Shown piece after piece: positions 8,147-15,739 of a DNA stretch of 64,000 nucleotides. Position numbers and translations under genes: made by a program. This stretch comes from Lachnospiraceae bacterium (GTDB taxonomy: Bacteria; Bacillota; Clostridia; Lachnospirales; Lachnospiraceae). Each line of letters opens with the position of its first letter. Within the stretch, counting starts at the first letter, position 1. The stretch is taken from contig JAILOI010000060.1 in NCBI GenBank assembly GCA_024690885.1, positions 1 to 64,000 of the forward strand, read 5' to 3'. The notes under the pieces are model-generated. The model did no database searches. It was not told where the DNA came from and was given only the letters and a program-made list of their open reading frames with translations.

Positions 8147-10282
8147 GTGAAAGACAAGATTTTTAGTGTTTTGCAGCGAATTGGACGAAGCTTCATGCTT
8201 CCAATCGCACTTCTTCCAGTAGCTGGTTTGCTTCTGGGAATTGGTGGATCATTCACCAATACTACAATGTTGGAGACCTATCATTTATTAGGTGTTATGG
8301 GACCGGGAACCGTATGGAACGCTCTCTTCACCGTAATGAGCCAGGCTGGTGACATTGTATTCGGTAACTTACCGGTTATCTTCGCCATGGGTGTTGCAAT
8401 CGGTATGGCTAACAAGGAGAAGGAAGTTGCTGCTCTTGCAGCTGCTATCGCATTCTTCATCATGCACGCTTCCATCAGCGCTATGATTACTATTCATGGT
8501 GGTGCTGATCAGATGTTAAGCGGTGCTGTTGCTTCTGTTTGTGGTATTCAGTCCCTGCAGATGGGTGTATTCGGTGGTATCATCGTAGGTCTTGGTGTTG
8601 CTGCATTGCACAACAAGTTCTACAAGATTCAGTTACCTAGAGTACTTTCCTTCTTCGGTGGTACTCGTTTCGTGCCGATTATCTCCGCTTTGGTTTATAC
8701 CTTCGTCGGAATCTTGATGTTCTTCGTATGGCCACCAGTACAGGCTGGTATCTATCACGTAGGTGACATCGTATTACAGTCCGGTTACGCTGGAACATGG
8801 GTATACGGTTTGATGGAGCGTTTGTTAATCCCATTCGGTCTTCACCATGTATTCTATCTTCCATTCTGGCAGACCGCTGTTGGTGGTACTTTGGAAGTTG
8901 CCGGCGAAACCATCGAAGGTGCACAGAACATCTTCTTTGCTCAGTTGGCTGATCCTACAGTTGAGCACTTTGCTGTATCCGCTACCCGTTTCATGTCCGG
9001 TAAGTTCCCGCTCATGATCTTCGGTCTTCCGGGAGCAGCTCTTGCTATGTATCGTTGTGCTCGTCCTGAGAAGCGTAAGGTCGTTGGTGGTCTTCTTCTC
9101 TCCGCAGCTTTAACTTCTATGTTGACCGGTATTACTGAGCCGATCGAGTTTACATTCTTATTCGTAGCTCCTGCTCTGTATGGTCTTCACTGCGTATTCG
9201 CAGGTGCTGCATACATGTTCATGCATATGTGTGGCGTTGGTGTTGGTATGACTTTCTCCGGCGGATTAATCGATTTATTCTTGTTCGGTATCCTTCAGGG
9301 AAATGCAAAGACCAGCTGGATTTATGTAGTTATTGTTGGTATTGGATATTTTGTTGTATACTATTTGTTGTTCTCTTTCTTGATCAAGAAGTTCAACTTA
9401 AAGACTCCTGGTCGTGAAGATGACGATGAAGAAACCAAGCTCTACACCAGAGCTGATTACAACGCTAAGGGACAGAACCTCTCTGAAGAGGATGCTGTAT
9501 CCGATCAGATCATGAAGGGTCTCGGCGGTAAGAAGAACATCACTTCTGTTGACTGCTGTGCAACCAGACTTCGTGTCAGCGTTGAGAATGCAGACCTTGT
9601 TAACGATGGTATGTTGAAGGCTACCGGTGCTTCCGGAGTTGTTCACAAGGGACAGGGCGTTCAGATTATTTATGGACCTCATGTAACTATCATCAAGTCT
9701 AACTTGGAAGATTACTTGGACAAGGCTCCAAACACCCTCTATGATGCAAACAACACAGTTGTTGCTGCAGCTGCTGAGGAAACTAAGGCGGTTGATAAGT
9801 CCGCTATGAAGGTTGTTAAGACCGCTGTTGTATATAGCCCGGTTGATGGTACTTGTGATGATATCTCTGCTACACCGGACGAAGCATTCGCTAGCCGTAT
9901 GATGGGCGACGGTGCTGTTGTAACTCCTGAGACCGGCGTAATTTACGCTCCTGCTGATGGTGAAGTTGGTTTCGTATTCGACACCAAGCATGCCATTGGT
10001 TTCAACACCGAGGATGGTGTAAGCTTATTACTTCACATCGGAATTGATACCGTTAAGTTGAATGGTCAGGGATTCGAAGTATTAGTTGAGAACGGCCAGA
10101 AGGTTAAGAAGGGTGACGCTTTAATGAAGGTTGATTTAGATTACTTAAAGTCTAACGCTCCTTCCGTTGCATCTCCTGTTCTTTGCACCGATATGGACGA
10201 AGATAAGATTAACATTCGCCTTGTAAAAGCAGGCGCAATCAAGGCTGGAGAGCCTTTGTTTGAGGTAGACTTTTTAGCGTAA
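8147..10282 (+). CDS. ptsG: Glucose-type PTS permease EIICBA (PtsG)
   Basis: A 711-residue sugar permease that imports and phosphorylates glucose (or a close analogue) using phosphate from HPr. Domain order is IIC, IIB, IIA. The membrane IIC domain covers about 1-420, beginning with RSFMLPIALLPVAGLLLGIG and including the TEPIEFTFLF sugar-site motif. IIB (about 450-530) has phospho-Cys471 in CCATRLR. IIA (about 560-711) has phospho-His630 in LLLHIGIDTV. The start is GTG 8147 with AAGGAGG 9 bases upstream. Codon use is strongly biased to GCT, GTT and GGT compared with neighbours, which suggests very high expression. Control is by the RAT/terminator leader. Confidence 0.95.
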   Translation: MKDKIFSVLQRIGRSFMLPIALLPVAGLLLGIGGSFTNTTMLETYHLLGVMGPGTVWNALFTVMSQAGDIVFGNLPVIFAMGVAIGMANKEKEVAALAAAIAFFIMHASISAMITIHGGADQMLSGAVASVCGIQSLQMGVFGGIIVGLGVAALHNKFYKIQLPRVLSFFGGTRFVPIISALVYTFVGILMFFVWPPVQAGIYHVGDIVLQSGYAGTWVYGLMERLLIPFGLHHVFYLPFWQTAVGGTLEVAGETIEGAQNIFFAQLADPTVEHFAVSATRFMSGKFPLMIFGLPGAALAMYRCARPEKRKVVGGLLLSAALTSMLTGITEPIEFTFLFVAPALYGLHCVFAGAAYMFMHMCGVGVGMTFSGGLIDLFLFGILQGNAKTSWIYVVIVGIGYFVVYYLLFSFLIKKFNLKTPGREDDDEETKLYTRADYNAKGQNLSEEDAVSDQIMKGLGGKKNITSVDCCATRLRVSVENADLVNDGMLKATGASGVVHKGQGVQIIYGPHVTIIKSNLEDYLDKAPNTLYDANNTVVAAAAEETKAVDKSAMKVVKTAVVYSPVDGTCDDISATPDEAFASRMMGDGAVVTPETGVIYAPADGEVGFVFDTKHAIGFNTEDGVSLLLHIGIDTVKLNGQGFEVLVENGQKVKKGDALMKVDLDYLKSNAPSVASPVLCTDMDEDKINIRLVKAGAIKAGEPLFEVDFLA

Positions 10283-10303
10283 ACCTCATTGGAGTGGATG
10301 GTT

Positions 10304-11140
10304 ATGTATAAGATTAAAAAAGTTCTAAATCATAATTCGGTGATAGCAGTTGATACCGATGCGTTGGTTGAATATTTGATCATGGGCAAAGGTGTAGGCT
10401 TCGGAATGAAGCCTACACAGGAGCTGGTAATTACACCGGATTCCAAAATCTTTTCCCTGGCAGAATCATCCGAACGAGGTAATGCGAAAGAAATCGTAAA
10501 GCATGTTGATCCTGTGTTCTTAGAAATTGCGGAAGCAGTGCTTCAACATGCGGAAACGATTTTCGATGTTGTTGATCATAATATCGTTTTTCCTATGGCA
10601 GATCACCTTGAATATGCTGCCAAGCGTATTGCAGATCGTGAGCAGATTTCCAATCCGTTGTTAAACGATATTAAGATATTGTTCCATGCGGAATATAAAA
10701 CCGCTGAGATTGTAAGACCTTTGCTCAAAGAGAAATTGAATCTCGACATCTCCGATGACGAAATCGGCTATGTCGCATTGCATATACATTCTGCGACTTC
10801 TTCTGACAAGATTTCGCAATCCATCGAAACAGCTCAGGCCGTTCGAAATTGCATCTCTAAGATTGAAGAGATTACGCAGAAAACCATATCCGTTGATTCC
10901 CTTTCATACAATCGTATGATGAATCACATTCGATATATGGTTGCCCGCATTCAAAAATCTGAGCCCCTAAAATTAGATATGAATGATTATGTTTTAAACG
11001 CTTTTCCACAATCCTTTGAGATTGCCAAATCCATCTGCGAGGAATTGAGCAATAGCATTGGATCCCCTTTTGACCAATTGGAAATCGGCTATCTTGCAAT
11101 GCACATCGAGCGTGTCAAAGCAGATGTTATGGACGTATAA
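10304..11140 (+). CDS. glcT: BglG/GlcT-family transcription antiterminator
   Basis: A 278-residue RNA-binding antiterminator. The CAT RNA-binding domain (about 1-55, MYKIKKVLNHNSVIA...GKGVGFG) is followed by two PTS regulation domains. PRD1 (about 70-165) has DHLEYAAKR and EIGYVALHIHSA; PRD2 (about 175-278) has MNHIRYMVARI and EIGYLAMHIER. Conserved PRD histidines are present, so phosphorylation by PTS proteins would tune activity. The ATG at 10304 has GGAG 9 bases upstream; an in-frame TTG earlier lacks a site. It lies 21 bases after ptsG, whose leader holds its predicted target. GlcT rather than LicT is inferred from the neighbour being ptsG. Confidence 0.88.
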   Translation: MYKIKKVLNHNSVIAVDTDALVEYLIMGKGVGFGMKPTQELVITPDSKIFSLAESSERGNAKEIVKHVDPVFLEIAEAVLQHAETIFDVVDHNIVFPMADHLEYAAKRIADREQISNPLLNDIKILFHAEYKTAEIVRPLLKEKLNLDISDDEIGYVALHIHSATSSDKISQSIETAQAVRNCISKIEEITQKTISVDSLSYNRMMNHIRYMVARIQKSEPLKLDMNDYVLNAFPQSFEIAKSICEELSNSIGSPFDQLEIGYLAMHIERVKADVMDV

Positions 11141-11167
11141 AAGAGGACCTTACGGTCCTCTTTTTTT
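11141..11167 (+). terminator. Intrinsic terminator after glcT (probably bidirectional)
   Basis: AAGAGGACC pairs with GGTCCTCTT around TTAC, followed by a T run. An A run on the other side may also end transcription arriving from the lantibiotic locus. Confidence 0.9.
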
Positions 11168-11168
11168 A

Positions 11169-11843
11169 TTAACAGCATGGTACACATGCATCACATTCAT
11201 CGTAATTCCAGCGGTATCCAATGCCCCAGATGGTTTCGATTGGATTCACCGCTACTTCTTTGCACTTCTTTCGAATGGAATAGATATATTCCGTTATGGT
11301 TTGAATCTGTGTATCCTTTTCCAAATCGTAGATGTATTCATAGATATGATCCTTGGTAAAGGTCCTCTCCGCATTCTTCGCCAGGGTCTTACAGATTCGA
11401 TATTCATTCTTGGTTAGATAGATCCATCGATTATTGATGTATACCTTCAGTTCCTGGTTACTAAACAGTACCCCATTATAATTTTCCACCTGCGCTTGTT
11501 TCTTGCGCAGCAAACACTTTACTTTTACCATCAGCTCTCTGCTTCGAAGAGGCAGGAAAATGTAGTCATGCACTCCGGCATCCGCACACTCCTGCAGTTG
11601 CTCCACAACCTCGTCCCGAACGATGGCAATCACCTTGCATTCAAAGGTATTGATTAAATCCTTGAAATACAAATCTGCACCATCCTCCGGAATCTCAGAT
11701 AGAATCAAATCACAGGCTTCCTTTTTTATCAGTGCGTAATCATAATCACGGACAACTTCTACGTCGTATCCTTCCGGAATTAACACCTTGCTTACTTCTG
11801 CCTCAAATTCTAGTTCTTCCCCAATGATAAAAATTTTCTCCAT
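11169..11843 (-). CDS. OmpR-type regulator with degenerate (pseudo-)receiver and Cys-rich tail
   Basis: A 224-residue protein with receiver-like (1-115) and winged-helix (about 125-212, ending WGIGYRWN) domains. The receiver lacks the phosphorylation apparatus: the acceptor position is Glu50 (DLILSEI, where the neighbouring LanR has DLALLDI), the acidic pair is IGEE, the conserved Thr is Val75, and the conserved Lys is Leu97 (FLPLR). Glu at the acceptor may mimic phosphorylation, giving constitutive activity. After the canonical end it carries an extra tail, DECDACVPCC, with four cysteines that could sense metal or redox. It is the last gene of the lanFEG immunity operon, 8 bases after the lipoprotein gene. 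DNA targets are unknown. Confidence 0.85.
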   Translation of the reverse strand: MEKIFIIGEELEFEAEVSKVLIPEGYDVEVVRDYDYALIKKEACDLILSEIPEDGADLYFKDLINTFECKVIAIVRDEVVEQLQECADAGVHDYIFLPLRSRELMVKVKCLLRKKQAQVENYNGVLFSNQELKVYINNRWIYLTKNEYRICKTLAKNAERTFTKDHIYEYIYDLEKDTQIQTITEYIYSIRKKCKEVAVNPIETIWGIGYRWNYDECDACVPCC

Positions 11844-11851
11844 GTAGTCTC

Positions 11852-12556
11852 CTATTCTTTGCTCGTAGCCACAAAATAATGATTGTTCATGACAACAACA
11901 ATTGCATCATCGCGGTCGTTCAAAGAATAGATTCCTTCATACATTCTCTGTTCCCTAGGCGCTATTTCGTCTGTCTCAGACATCACGATTTCACCCAATT
12001 CATCCTGTGGTATGACGGTTTTGGTATCCGTATTCACCACATAGCTCATGCCGATGAATGCAATCATGTTTCCGAGCTGCGCTTGCTCTACCTCCTCTCC
12101 GGATAGCAGGTAGCAGCGGTCGCCGACGTACACCTCATCCATATTCCCTTCATTCACTCTCGCTCCCCCGCCTGCTGCCGTATCTTGAGCGGCCTGGGAA
12201 ACATTGGATGGATTTAATGGTAGATCTGTGTCCGTCAAAGCGTCCTTACGCTTCGCTCTGTAGTTTACACCATTAACCATAACAGAGACCTCCCCGTCTA
12301 TACCGGAATTGACGGAACTAACATATAAATTGCCGGAAAATGCATCGACGCGACCGATCCATGCACCTAACTCCGAATTTTCTACCGTTTGTTCCAGGAC
12401 CACATATTCCGTGGTTCCATCCGACACCGTGATGGTATCCGCCACCTCTGCGGTGTAGTCTGCAACGTCCTCATAGTCCGCCGCCGCATCCCGTACACCG
12501 CATCCCATAAGGCTTGCAGCCACCAGGATGCCGGCCAATAATACGCGCATCTTCAT
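11852..12556 (-). CDS. Putative lantibiotic immunity lipoprotein (LanI-like)
   Basis: A 234-residue predicted lipoprotein. The signal peptide MKMRVLLAGILVAASLMGC ends in lipobox SLMGC, so the mature protein would be anchored outside the membrane at Cys19. Its ATG overlaps the stop of lanG as TAATG, supporting this start over an upstream one. No domain is recognisable by eye. Its size, lipid anchor and position in the immunity operon resemble NisI, a lipoprotein that intercepts nisin at the producer's surface, but sequence similarity to NisI is not evident. The middle is acidic and rich in Ala/Gly (AAGGGA). Confidence 0.7.
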   Translation of the reverse strand: MKMRVLLAGILVAASLMGCGVRDAAADYEDVADYTAEVADTITVSDGTTEYVVLEQTVENSELGAWIGRVDAFSGNLYVSSVNSGIDGEVSVMVNGVNYRAKRKDALTDTDLPLNPSNVSQAAQDTAAGGGARVNEGNMDEVYVGDRCYLLSGEEVEQAQLGNMIAFIGMSYVVNTDTKTVIPQDELGEIVMSETDEIAPREQRMYEGIYSLNDRDDAIVVVMNNHYFVATSKE

Positions 12557-13251
12557 TACTTCTTTCTTCCTTCCCAACGACAAAACCATGCACAAAACAG
12601 TGCCATAGCAATCACAATCAATCCAACGCAACTACCCCAGAATGGAAGTTGTCCACCCCATGCCTGATTCATAACGTCACTTTTCCACTCCATCGGCCAA
12701 GCCGTCGGCAGATATTTCCAGATACCAACGATGGTGATATTACTGTACATCACGCTCTGCAATAACTCTAAGATTGCAAAAAACATGGATAAGGCAACGC
12801 CAAACTTTAAGTTCAACCAGAGATGGAAGGTCACACCTAACATGGATAGCAACGCTTCTCCCAGGATAAACAGCAGCACCTGCTTGCCACAAACCATCAT
12901 ACCAACCTGTAGGCCAACCAATCCGAAGGTTAATAACAGACGGATGCTTTCCATACTCCAAACCATAAAAGCCAGGGTCAAAAACTGGGTAATTCTTCTC
13001 TTGACGGAAAGCAGCTGATACATATTCGCCATCTGTTCTTCCGGGTTGATAATGAAGAATACGGTCAGTGCGTGCAGCAATGGCAAAAATGTGCCATATA
13101 TCTCAAAAAGCAATTGTAATCGCTCCTCCACCGGTTTGTAGTTGTATAACACGTTATACAGAAGAAACATGCCGATCAAACCAACGGTGGATAGGAATAA
13201 GTACCACGCAAACGGGGTGCGTTTCATTTTAATCAACTGTGCTTGAATCAT
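12556..13251 (-). CDS. lanG: Lantibiotic immunity ABC transporter permease LanG (MutG-like)
   Basis: A 231-residue membrane protein with about six hydrophobic helices (beginning near 16-35, 50-70, 95-115, 120-140, 150-180 and 205-225). It is one of two permeases of an LanFEG exporter that expels the lantibiotic from the producer's membrane. The start ATG overlaps the lanE stop as TAATG. Assignment as G rather than E follows gene order in related clusters. The second in-frame ATG (MKRTPFAWYLF) is a possible alternative start. Confidence 0.82.
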   Translation of the reverse strand: MIQAQLIKMKRTPFAWYLFLSTVGLIGMFLLYNVLYNYKPVEERLQLLFEIYGTFLPLLHALTVFFIINPEEQMANMYQLLSVKRRITQFLTLAFMVWSMESIRLLLTFGLVGLQVGMMVCGKQVLLFILGEALLSMLGVTFHLWLNLKFGVALSMFFAILELLQSVMYSNITIVGIWKYLPTAWPMEWKSDVMNQAWGGQLPFWGSCVGLIVIAMALFCAWFCRWEGRKK

Positions 13252-13988
13252 TACTTTCTCACCTTCTTTTCACGGAATCCACGCTCATATAACTTCGACT
13301 CCCAAATAGATAATGCCAAAAATACAATGAGTGATAATACCAATGCCAGAATTACGGTCAGGTTCCATCCCTGTGGAGCGATTAAATCACCGCTGATCTT
13401 CACGCCAGCCAATGCTTCAATTGCCTTCGGGCCGTAGCAATATGGACATACCACCCACAGTGGGGTATCTGCTAAAAATGGAGGAAGCAATAAGTTCAAC
13501 ATCACCTGTACGCCCAGTAGAATGTACGCATTGAAAAAGCGACTTAACAACATGCATGCCGGCAGCATCCATAATCCACAGAGAAACAGCACCAGATATG
13601 CCAATACATTGGTTGTTAAAGGGAAGGAAATATATCCAAGGAACATCACTGCAACAACGGATACCACCGCCATCACCGCATATACCGCCAATAACTTGAT
13701 TGCCAAGGCAACAATGCCAGCGTTACGGAACCGATACAAGTCGATGGGGTAGGTATAAAGCATCTTATCATTGCCGGACTTCTTGTTCTGGCGTTCATGC
13801 TCGGAACAAAACAGCGCTGCAAGTGCCGGTGCCATAAAAGTACTCCACCAATACAGACTAAAACTCTCCAAATTATAAAATCCTGCAATCAACATACAAA
13901 GTAACAGGTTAATAATCGGTGCTACCACAACAAAGTAGGATACGATGGTTCTTCTGGTTTTGATTGATTCTGCAATTACATAATTCAT
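13251..13988 (-). CDS. lanE: Lantibiotic immunity ABC transporter permease LanE (MutE/EpiE-like)
   Basis: A 245-residue six-helix permease that pairs with LanG and the ATPase LanF in producer self-protection. Hydrophobic segments lie around residues 18-40, 48-65, 100-125, 130-150, 155-175 and 215-235. Translation is coupled on both sides: ATGA overlap with lanF and TAATG overlap with lanG. Expression is expected to follow the LanR-type box upstream of lanF. Confidence 0.85.
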   Translation of the reverse strand: MNYVIAESIKTRRTIVSYFVVVAPIINLLLCMLIAGFYNLESFSLYWWSTFMAPALAALFCSEHERQNKKSGNDKMLYTYPIDLYRFRNAGIVALAIKLLAVYAVMAVVSVVAVMFLGYISFPLTTNVLAYLVLFLCGLWMLPACMLLSRFFNAYILLGVQVMLNLLLPPFLADTPLWVVCPYCYGPKAIEALAGVKISGDLIAPQGWNLTVILALVLSLIVFLALSIWESKLYERGFREKKVRK

Positions 13989-14680
13989 CCTGCTAACCTC
14001 CGATTCTTGGTGTGCTCCATGAAGATGGCGTTCAAATCATCCTCCGGTGTAATCATTCCCTGATATACCACATGTCCTTCTGAAATAATTCCCACCGCAT
14101 CTGCAATCATCTGTACTTCACTTAAGATGTGGCTGGACATAATAATGGAAATTCCCTGCTTGGAAAATCCCTTCAACAGTTCTCGCAGCTCCTCAATTCC
14201 GTATGGATCCAATCCATTGGTTGGCTCATCTAAGATGAGAAGCTTCGGATCGTTTAAGAGGGCCAGGGCAATTCCAAGTCTCTGCTTCATGCCCAGGGAA
14301 AAATCTCCTGCCTTCTTCCGTCCGGTTTTCGCAATTCCGGTAATCTCCAACTTCTCTTCAATCTTATTCTTCGATACACCAAGAAGCTTTGCTTTCACCA
14401 GCATGTTCTCATATGCGGTTAAGTTCGGATAAATCGGTGGCATCTCAATCAGTGCGCCAATATCGGAAAGTGCATTTCTTGTCCAAGGCTTTTCATTGAA
14501 ATAAATTGTTCCGCTTGTTGGCGTTGCAATACCGGTTACCATCTTTAGGATGGTGGATTTTCCGGCACCGTTAGGTCCAAGCAATCCGTAAATCTTTCCT
14601 TCCGGAATCTCCAGGTTGACATCTTCTACTGCGGTAAATCCGCGAAACTTTTTGGTTAAATCTTCTGTTCTTAAAATCAT
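13985..14680 (-). CDS. lanF: Lantibiotic immunity ABC transporter ATPase LanF
   Basis: A 231-residue ATP-binding subunit. Walker A GPNGAGKST lies near residue 36, the signature SLGMKQRLGIA near 129, Walker B LLILDEPTNGLD near 148 and the switch histidine in SSHILSE near 187. The Q-loop contains the glutamate variant common in LanF proteins (IGALIEMPP rather than IGxxIQ), as described for bacteriocin-immunity ATPases. The start at 14680 has AGGAGGAG 8 bases upstream. First gene of the lanF-E-G-lipoprotein-regulator operon. Confidence 0.92.
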   Translation of the reverse strand: MILRTEDLTKKFRGFTAVEDVNLEIPEGKIYGLLGPNGAGKSTILKMVTGIATPTSGTIYFNEKPWTRNALSDIGALIEMPPIYPNLTAYENMLVKAKLLGVSKNKIEEKLEITGIAKTGRKKAGDFSLGMKQRLGIALALLNDPKLLILDEPTNGLDPYGIEELRELLKGFSKQGISIIMSSHILSEVQMIADAVGIISEGHVVYQGMITPEDDLNAIFMEHTKNRRLAG

Positions 14681-14705
14681 AGGTATCTCCTCCTTATCTA
14701 CTTCT

Positions 14706-14739
14706 ATATTAGAATCCAATTTTTAAGATTTTATAAAGA
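14706..14739 (-). promoter_or_regulatory. LanR-type promoter of the immunity operon
   Basis: On the minus strand: TCT-N8-TCT (14726-14739), 14 bases, then TAATAT (14706-14711). A further TCT lies at 14747-14749. The geometry equals that of the lanA1 promoter and no good -35 box is present, as expected for an activated promoter of nisin type. Confidence 0.65.
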
Positions 14740-14814
14740 TTTCAAAAGATTTTTTATTTTCGTTAAAAAAACAATAGCAATCAATTATCAAGAAAGTATA
14801 AATTTTCTCAGGCA

Positions 14815-14847
14815 CAAGAAAAATCCCGCACCTTTTGGGTGCGGGAT
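14815..14847 (-). terminator. Terminator after the precursor genes
   Basis: On the minus strand ATCCCGCACC pairs with GGTGCGGGAT (14823-14847), followed by TTTTCTTG. It separates the precursor transcripts from the immunity operon. Confidence 0.85.
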
Positions 14848-14871
14848 CGTGTATTGGTTCACATTCGAATC

Positions 14872-15048
14872 TTACAACTCAATGGTAACACCACAGTTGC
14901 AGGTTGCAGTCTGGTTGTTGCATCCCTGTAAACATCCGGTAATGCATCCGGGTGTGCAAAGAAACTTGCTGGTAATCTGTACGTCTGCTCTCTTAGCGTC
15001 GTCCTTAGAAGCTGTTACATCCAAATTGAAATCATTCATCTTTTCCAT
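14872..15048 (-). CDS. lanA3: Nisin-like lantibiotic precursor LanA3 (extra core cysteine)
   Basis: A 58-residue class I precursor. The leader carries the FNLD box (FNLDVTASKDDAKRADVQ), which LanB and LanC recognise. The predicted core starts at ITSKFLCTPGC; rings A, B and C of nisin (Ser3-Cys7, Thr8-Cys11, Thr13-Cys19) and the D/E pair (Thr23/Thr25 with Cys26/Cys28) are all conserved in spacing. It differs from its two paralogues by Cys15 (CITGCLQGC), giving six core cysteines instead of nisin's five, and by lacking the terminal lysine. GGAG lies 9 bases before the ATG. Cleavage after Gln is inferred from subtilin. Confidence 0.93.
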   Translation of the reverse strand: MEKMNDFNLDVTASKDDAKRADVQITSKFLCTPGCITGCLQGCNNQTATCNCGVTIEL

Positions 15049-15166
15049 TTTTAATATCTCCTTTTGTATTCACGACGATCTCGTGATTCTTCTTGTTTTT
15101 GTTACTTTCTTTCAAGTAATAGCTAAAGGCTATGATATCGAAACGAATATCACTATCATATGCCAT
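15032..15166 (-). CDS. Possible 44-residue small ORF between lanA2 and lanA3
   Basis: An open frame starting MAYDSDIRFDIIAF, preceded by AAAGAGATAAGAACC, which resembles the lanA2 ribosome site with one G lost. It runs to a TGA inside the lanA3 start region, overlapping lanA3 in another frame. The C-terminal half is Lys/Asn-rich (KESNKNKKNHE). No family is recognised. It could be a decayed remnant, a coupling ORF for lanA3 translation or chance. Low confidence. Confidence 0.25.
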   Translation of the reverse strand: MAYDSDIRFDIIAFSYYLKESNKNKKNHEIVVNTKGDIKNGKDE

Positions 15167-15227
15167 GGTTCTTATCTCTTTTTGCCTGCTTACGATTCAA
15201 ATGCAGGCGTTCGATCTACAAGATCAA

Positions 15228-15407
15228 TTATTTTGCCTCGATTGTTACAGAGCAGTTGCAAGAAGCGGTCTTGTTGTTGCATCCCATTAACCAACCGGTT
15301 ACACATCCAGGTGTGCAAAGGAACTTGCTGGTGATCTGTACATCAGCCTTCTTGCTGTCATCCTTAGAAGCAGTTACATCAAGGTTAAAATCGTTAAAGT
15401 TTGTCAT
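15228..15407 (-). CDS. lanA2: Nisin-like lantibiotic precursor LanA2
   Basis: A 59-residue precursor: leader with FNDFNLDVTASKDD, then a 35-residue core beginning ITSKFLCTPGC. Ring-forming residues match nisin position by position (Ser3/Cys7, Thr8/Cys11, Thr13/Cys19, Thr23/Cys26, Ser25/Cys28), with LMGCNNKTASCNC following. Trp15 replaces nisin Ala15 within ring C and the C-terminus is VTIEAK. AAAGGAGAT lies before the ATG; the earlier in-frame ATG has none. Substrate of LanB (dehydration), LanC (cyclisation) and LanT (export). Confidence 0.95.
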   Translation of the reverse strand: MTNFNDFNLDVTASKDDSKKADVQITSKFLCTPGCVTGWLMGCNNKTASCNCSVTIEAK

Positions 15408-15475
15408 AATTCTTATCTCCTTTTTTCTTGCGGTTTCCAACACATGGGTGTTGATTTGCTTGTTTTTTTAATAAA

Positions 15476-15655
15476 TTACTTTACATCAATTGTTACAGAA
15501 CAGTTGCATGAAGCAGATGAACCATTGCATCCCATCAACCAACCGGTTACACATCCAGGTGTGCAAAGGAACTTGCTGGTGATCTGTGCATCAGCCTTCT
15601 TCGCATCATCCTTAGAAGCGGTAACATCCAATGTGAAATCATCGAAGTTTGCCAT
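15476..15655 (-). CDS. lanA1: Nisin-like lantibiotic precursor LanA1
   Basis: A 59-residue precursor, first of three tandem paralogues. The leader has FDDFTLDVTASKDD (FNLD-box variant FTLD) and the core ITSKFLCTPGC plus CVTGWLMGC. Ring D/E positions use serine (SSASCNC) where lanA2 has KTASCNC, and the end is VTIDVK. AAGGAGAG lies 8 bases before the ATG. The 5' leader contains a perfect 10-bp inverted repeat (TTTCTCTTGT / ACAAGAGAAA, 15667-15696) just before the ribosome site. It is transcribed from its own box-containing promoter after lanK. Confidence 0.95.
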   Translation of the reverse strand: MANFDDFTLDVTASKDDAKKADAQITSKFLCTPGCVTGWLMGCNGSSASCNCSVTIDVK

Positions 15656-15697
15656 CGTATTTGCTCTCCTTTCTCTTGTTTTCCTGTCGACAAGAGA

Positions 15698-15731
15698 AAT
15701 ATACCAAGCATTTATCAAGAAAAAATCAAGA
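15698..15731 (-). promoter_or_regulatory. LanR-type promoter of lanA1-lanA2-lanA3
   Basis: On the minus strand the octamer TTCTTGAT occurs twice with an 11-base period (15714-15732), giving TCT-N8-TCT. Fourteen bases later is TATATT (15698-15703). There is no -35 consensus. This is the layout described for NisR-activated promoters. Confidence 0.8.
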
Positions 15732-15739
15732 ACCAAAAC

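Noticed and set aside
9398-9991. 197-codon open frame antisense to ptsG
   Set aside because: It is a by-product of the strong codon bias of ptsG; no ribosome site or recognisable protein.
14872-15655. Three regularly spaced near-repeats as a CRISPR-like or tandem repeat array
   Set aside because: Each repeat is a translated precursor gene with its own ribosome site and synonymous or conservative differences.
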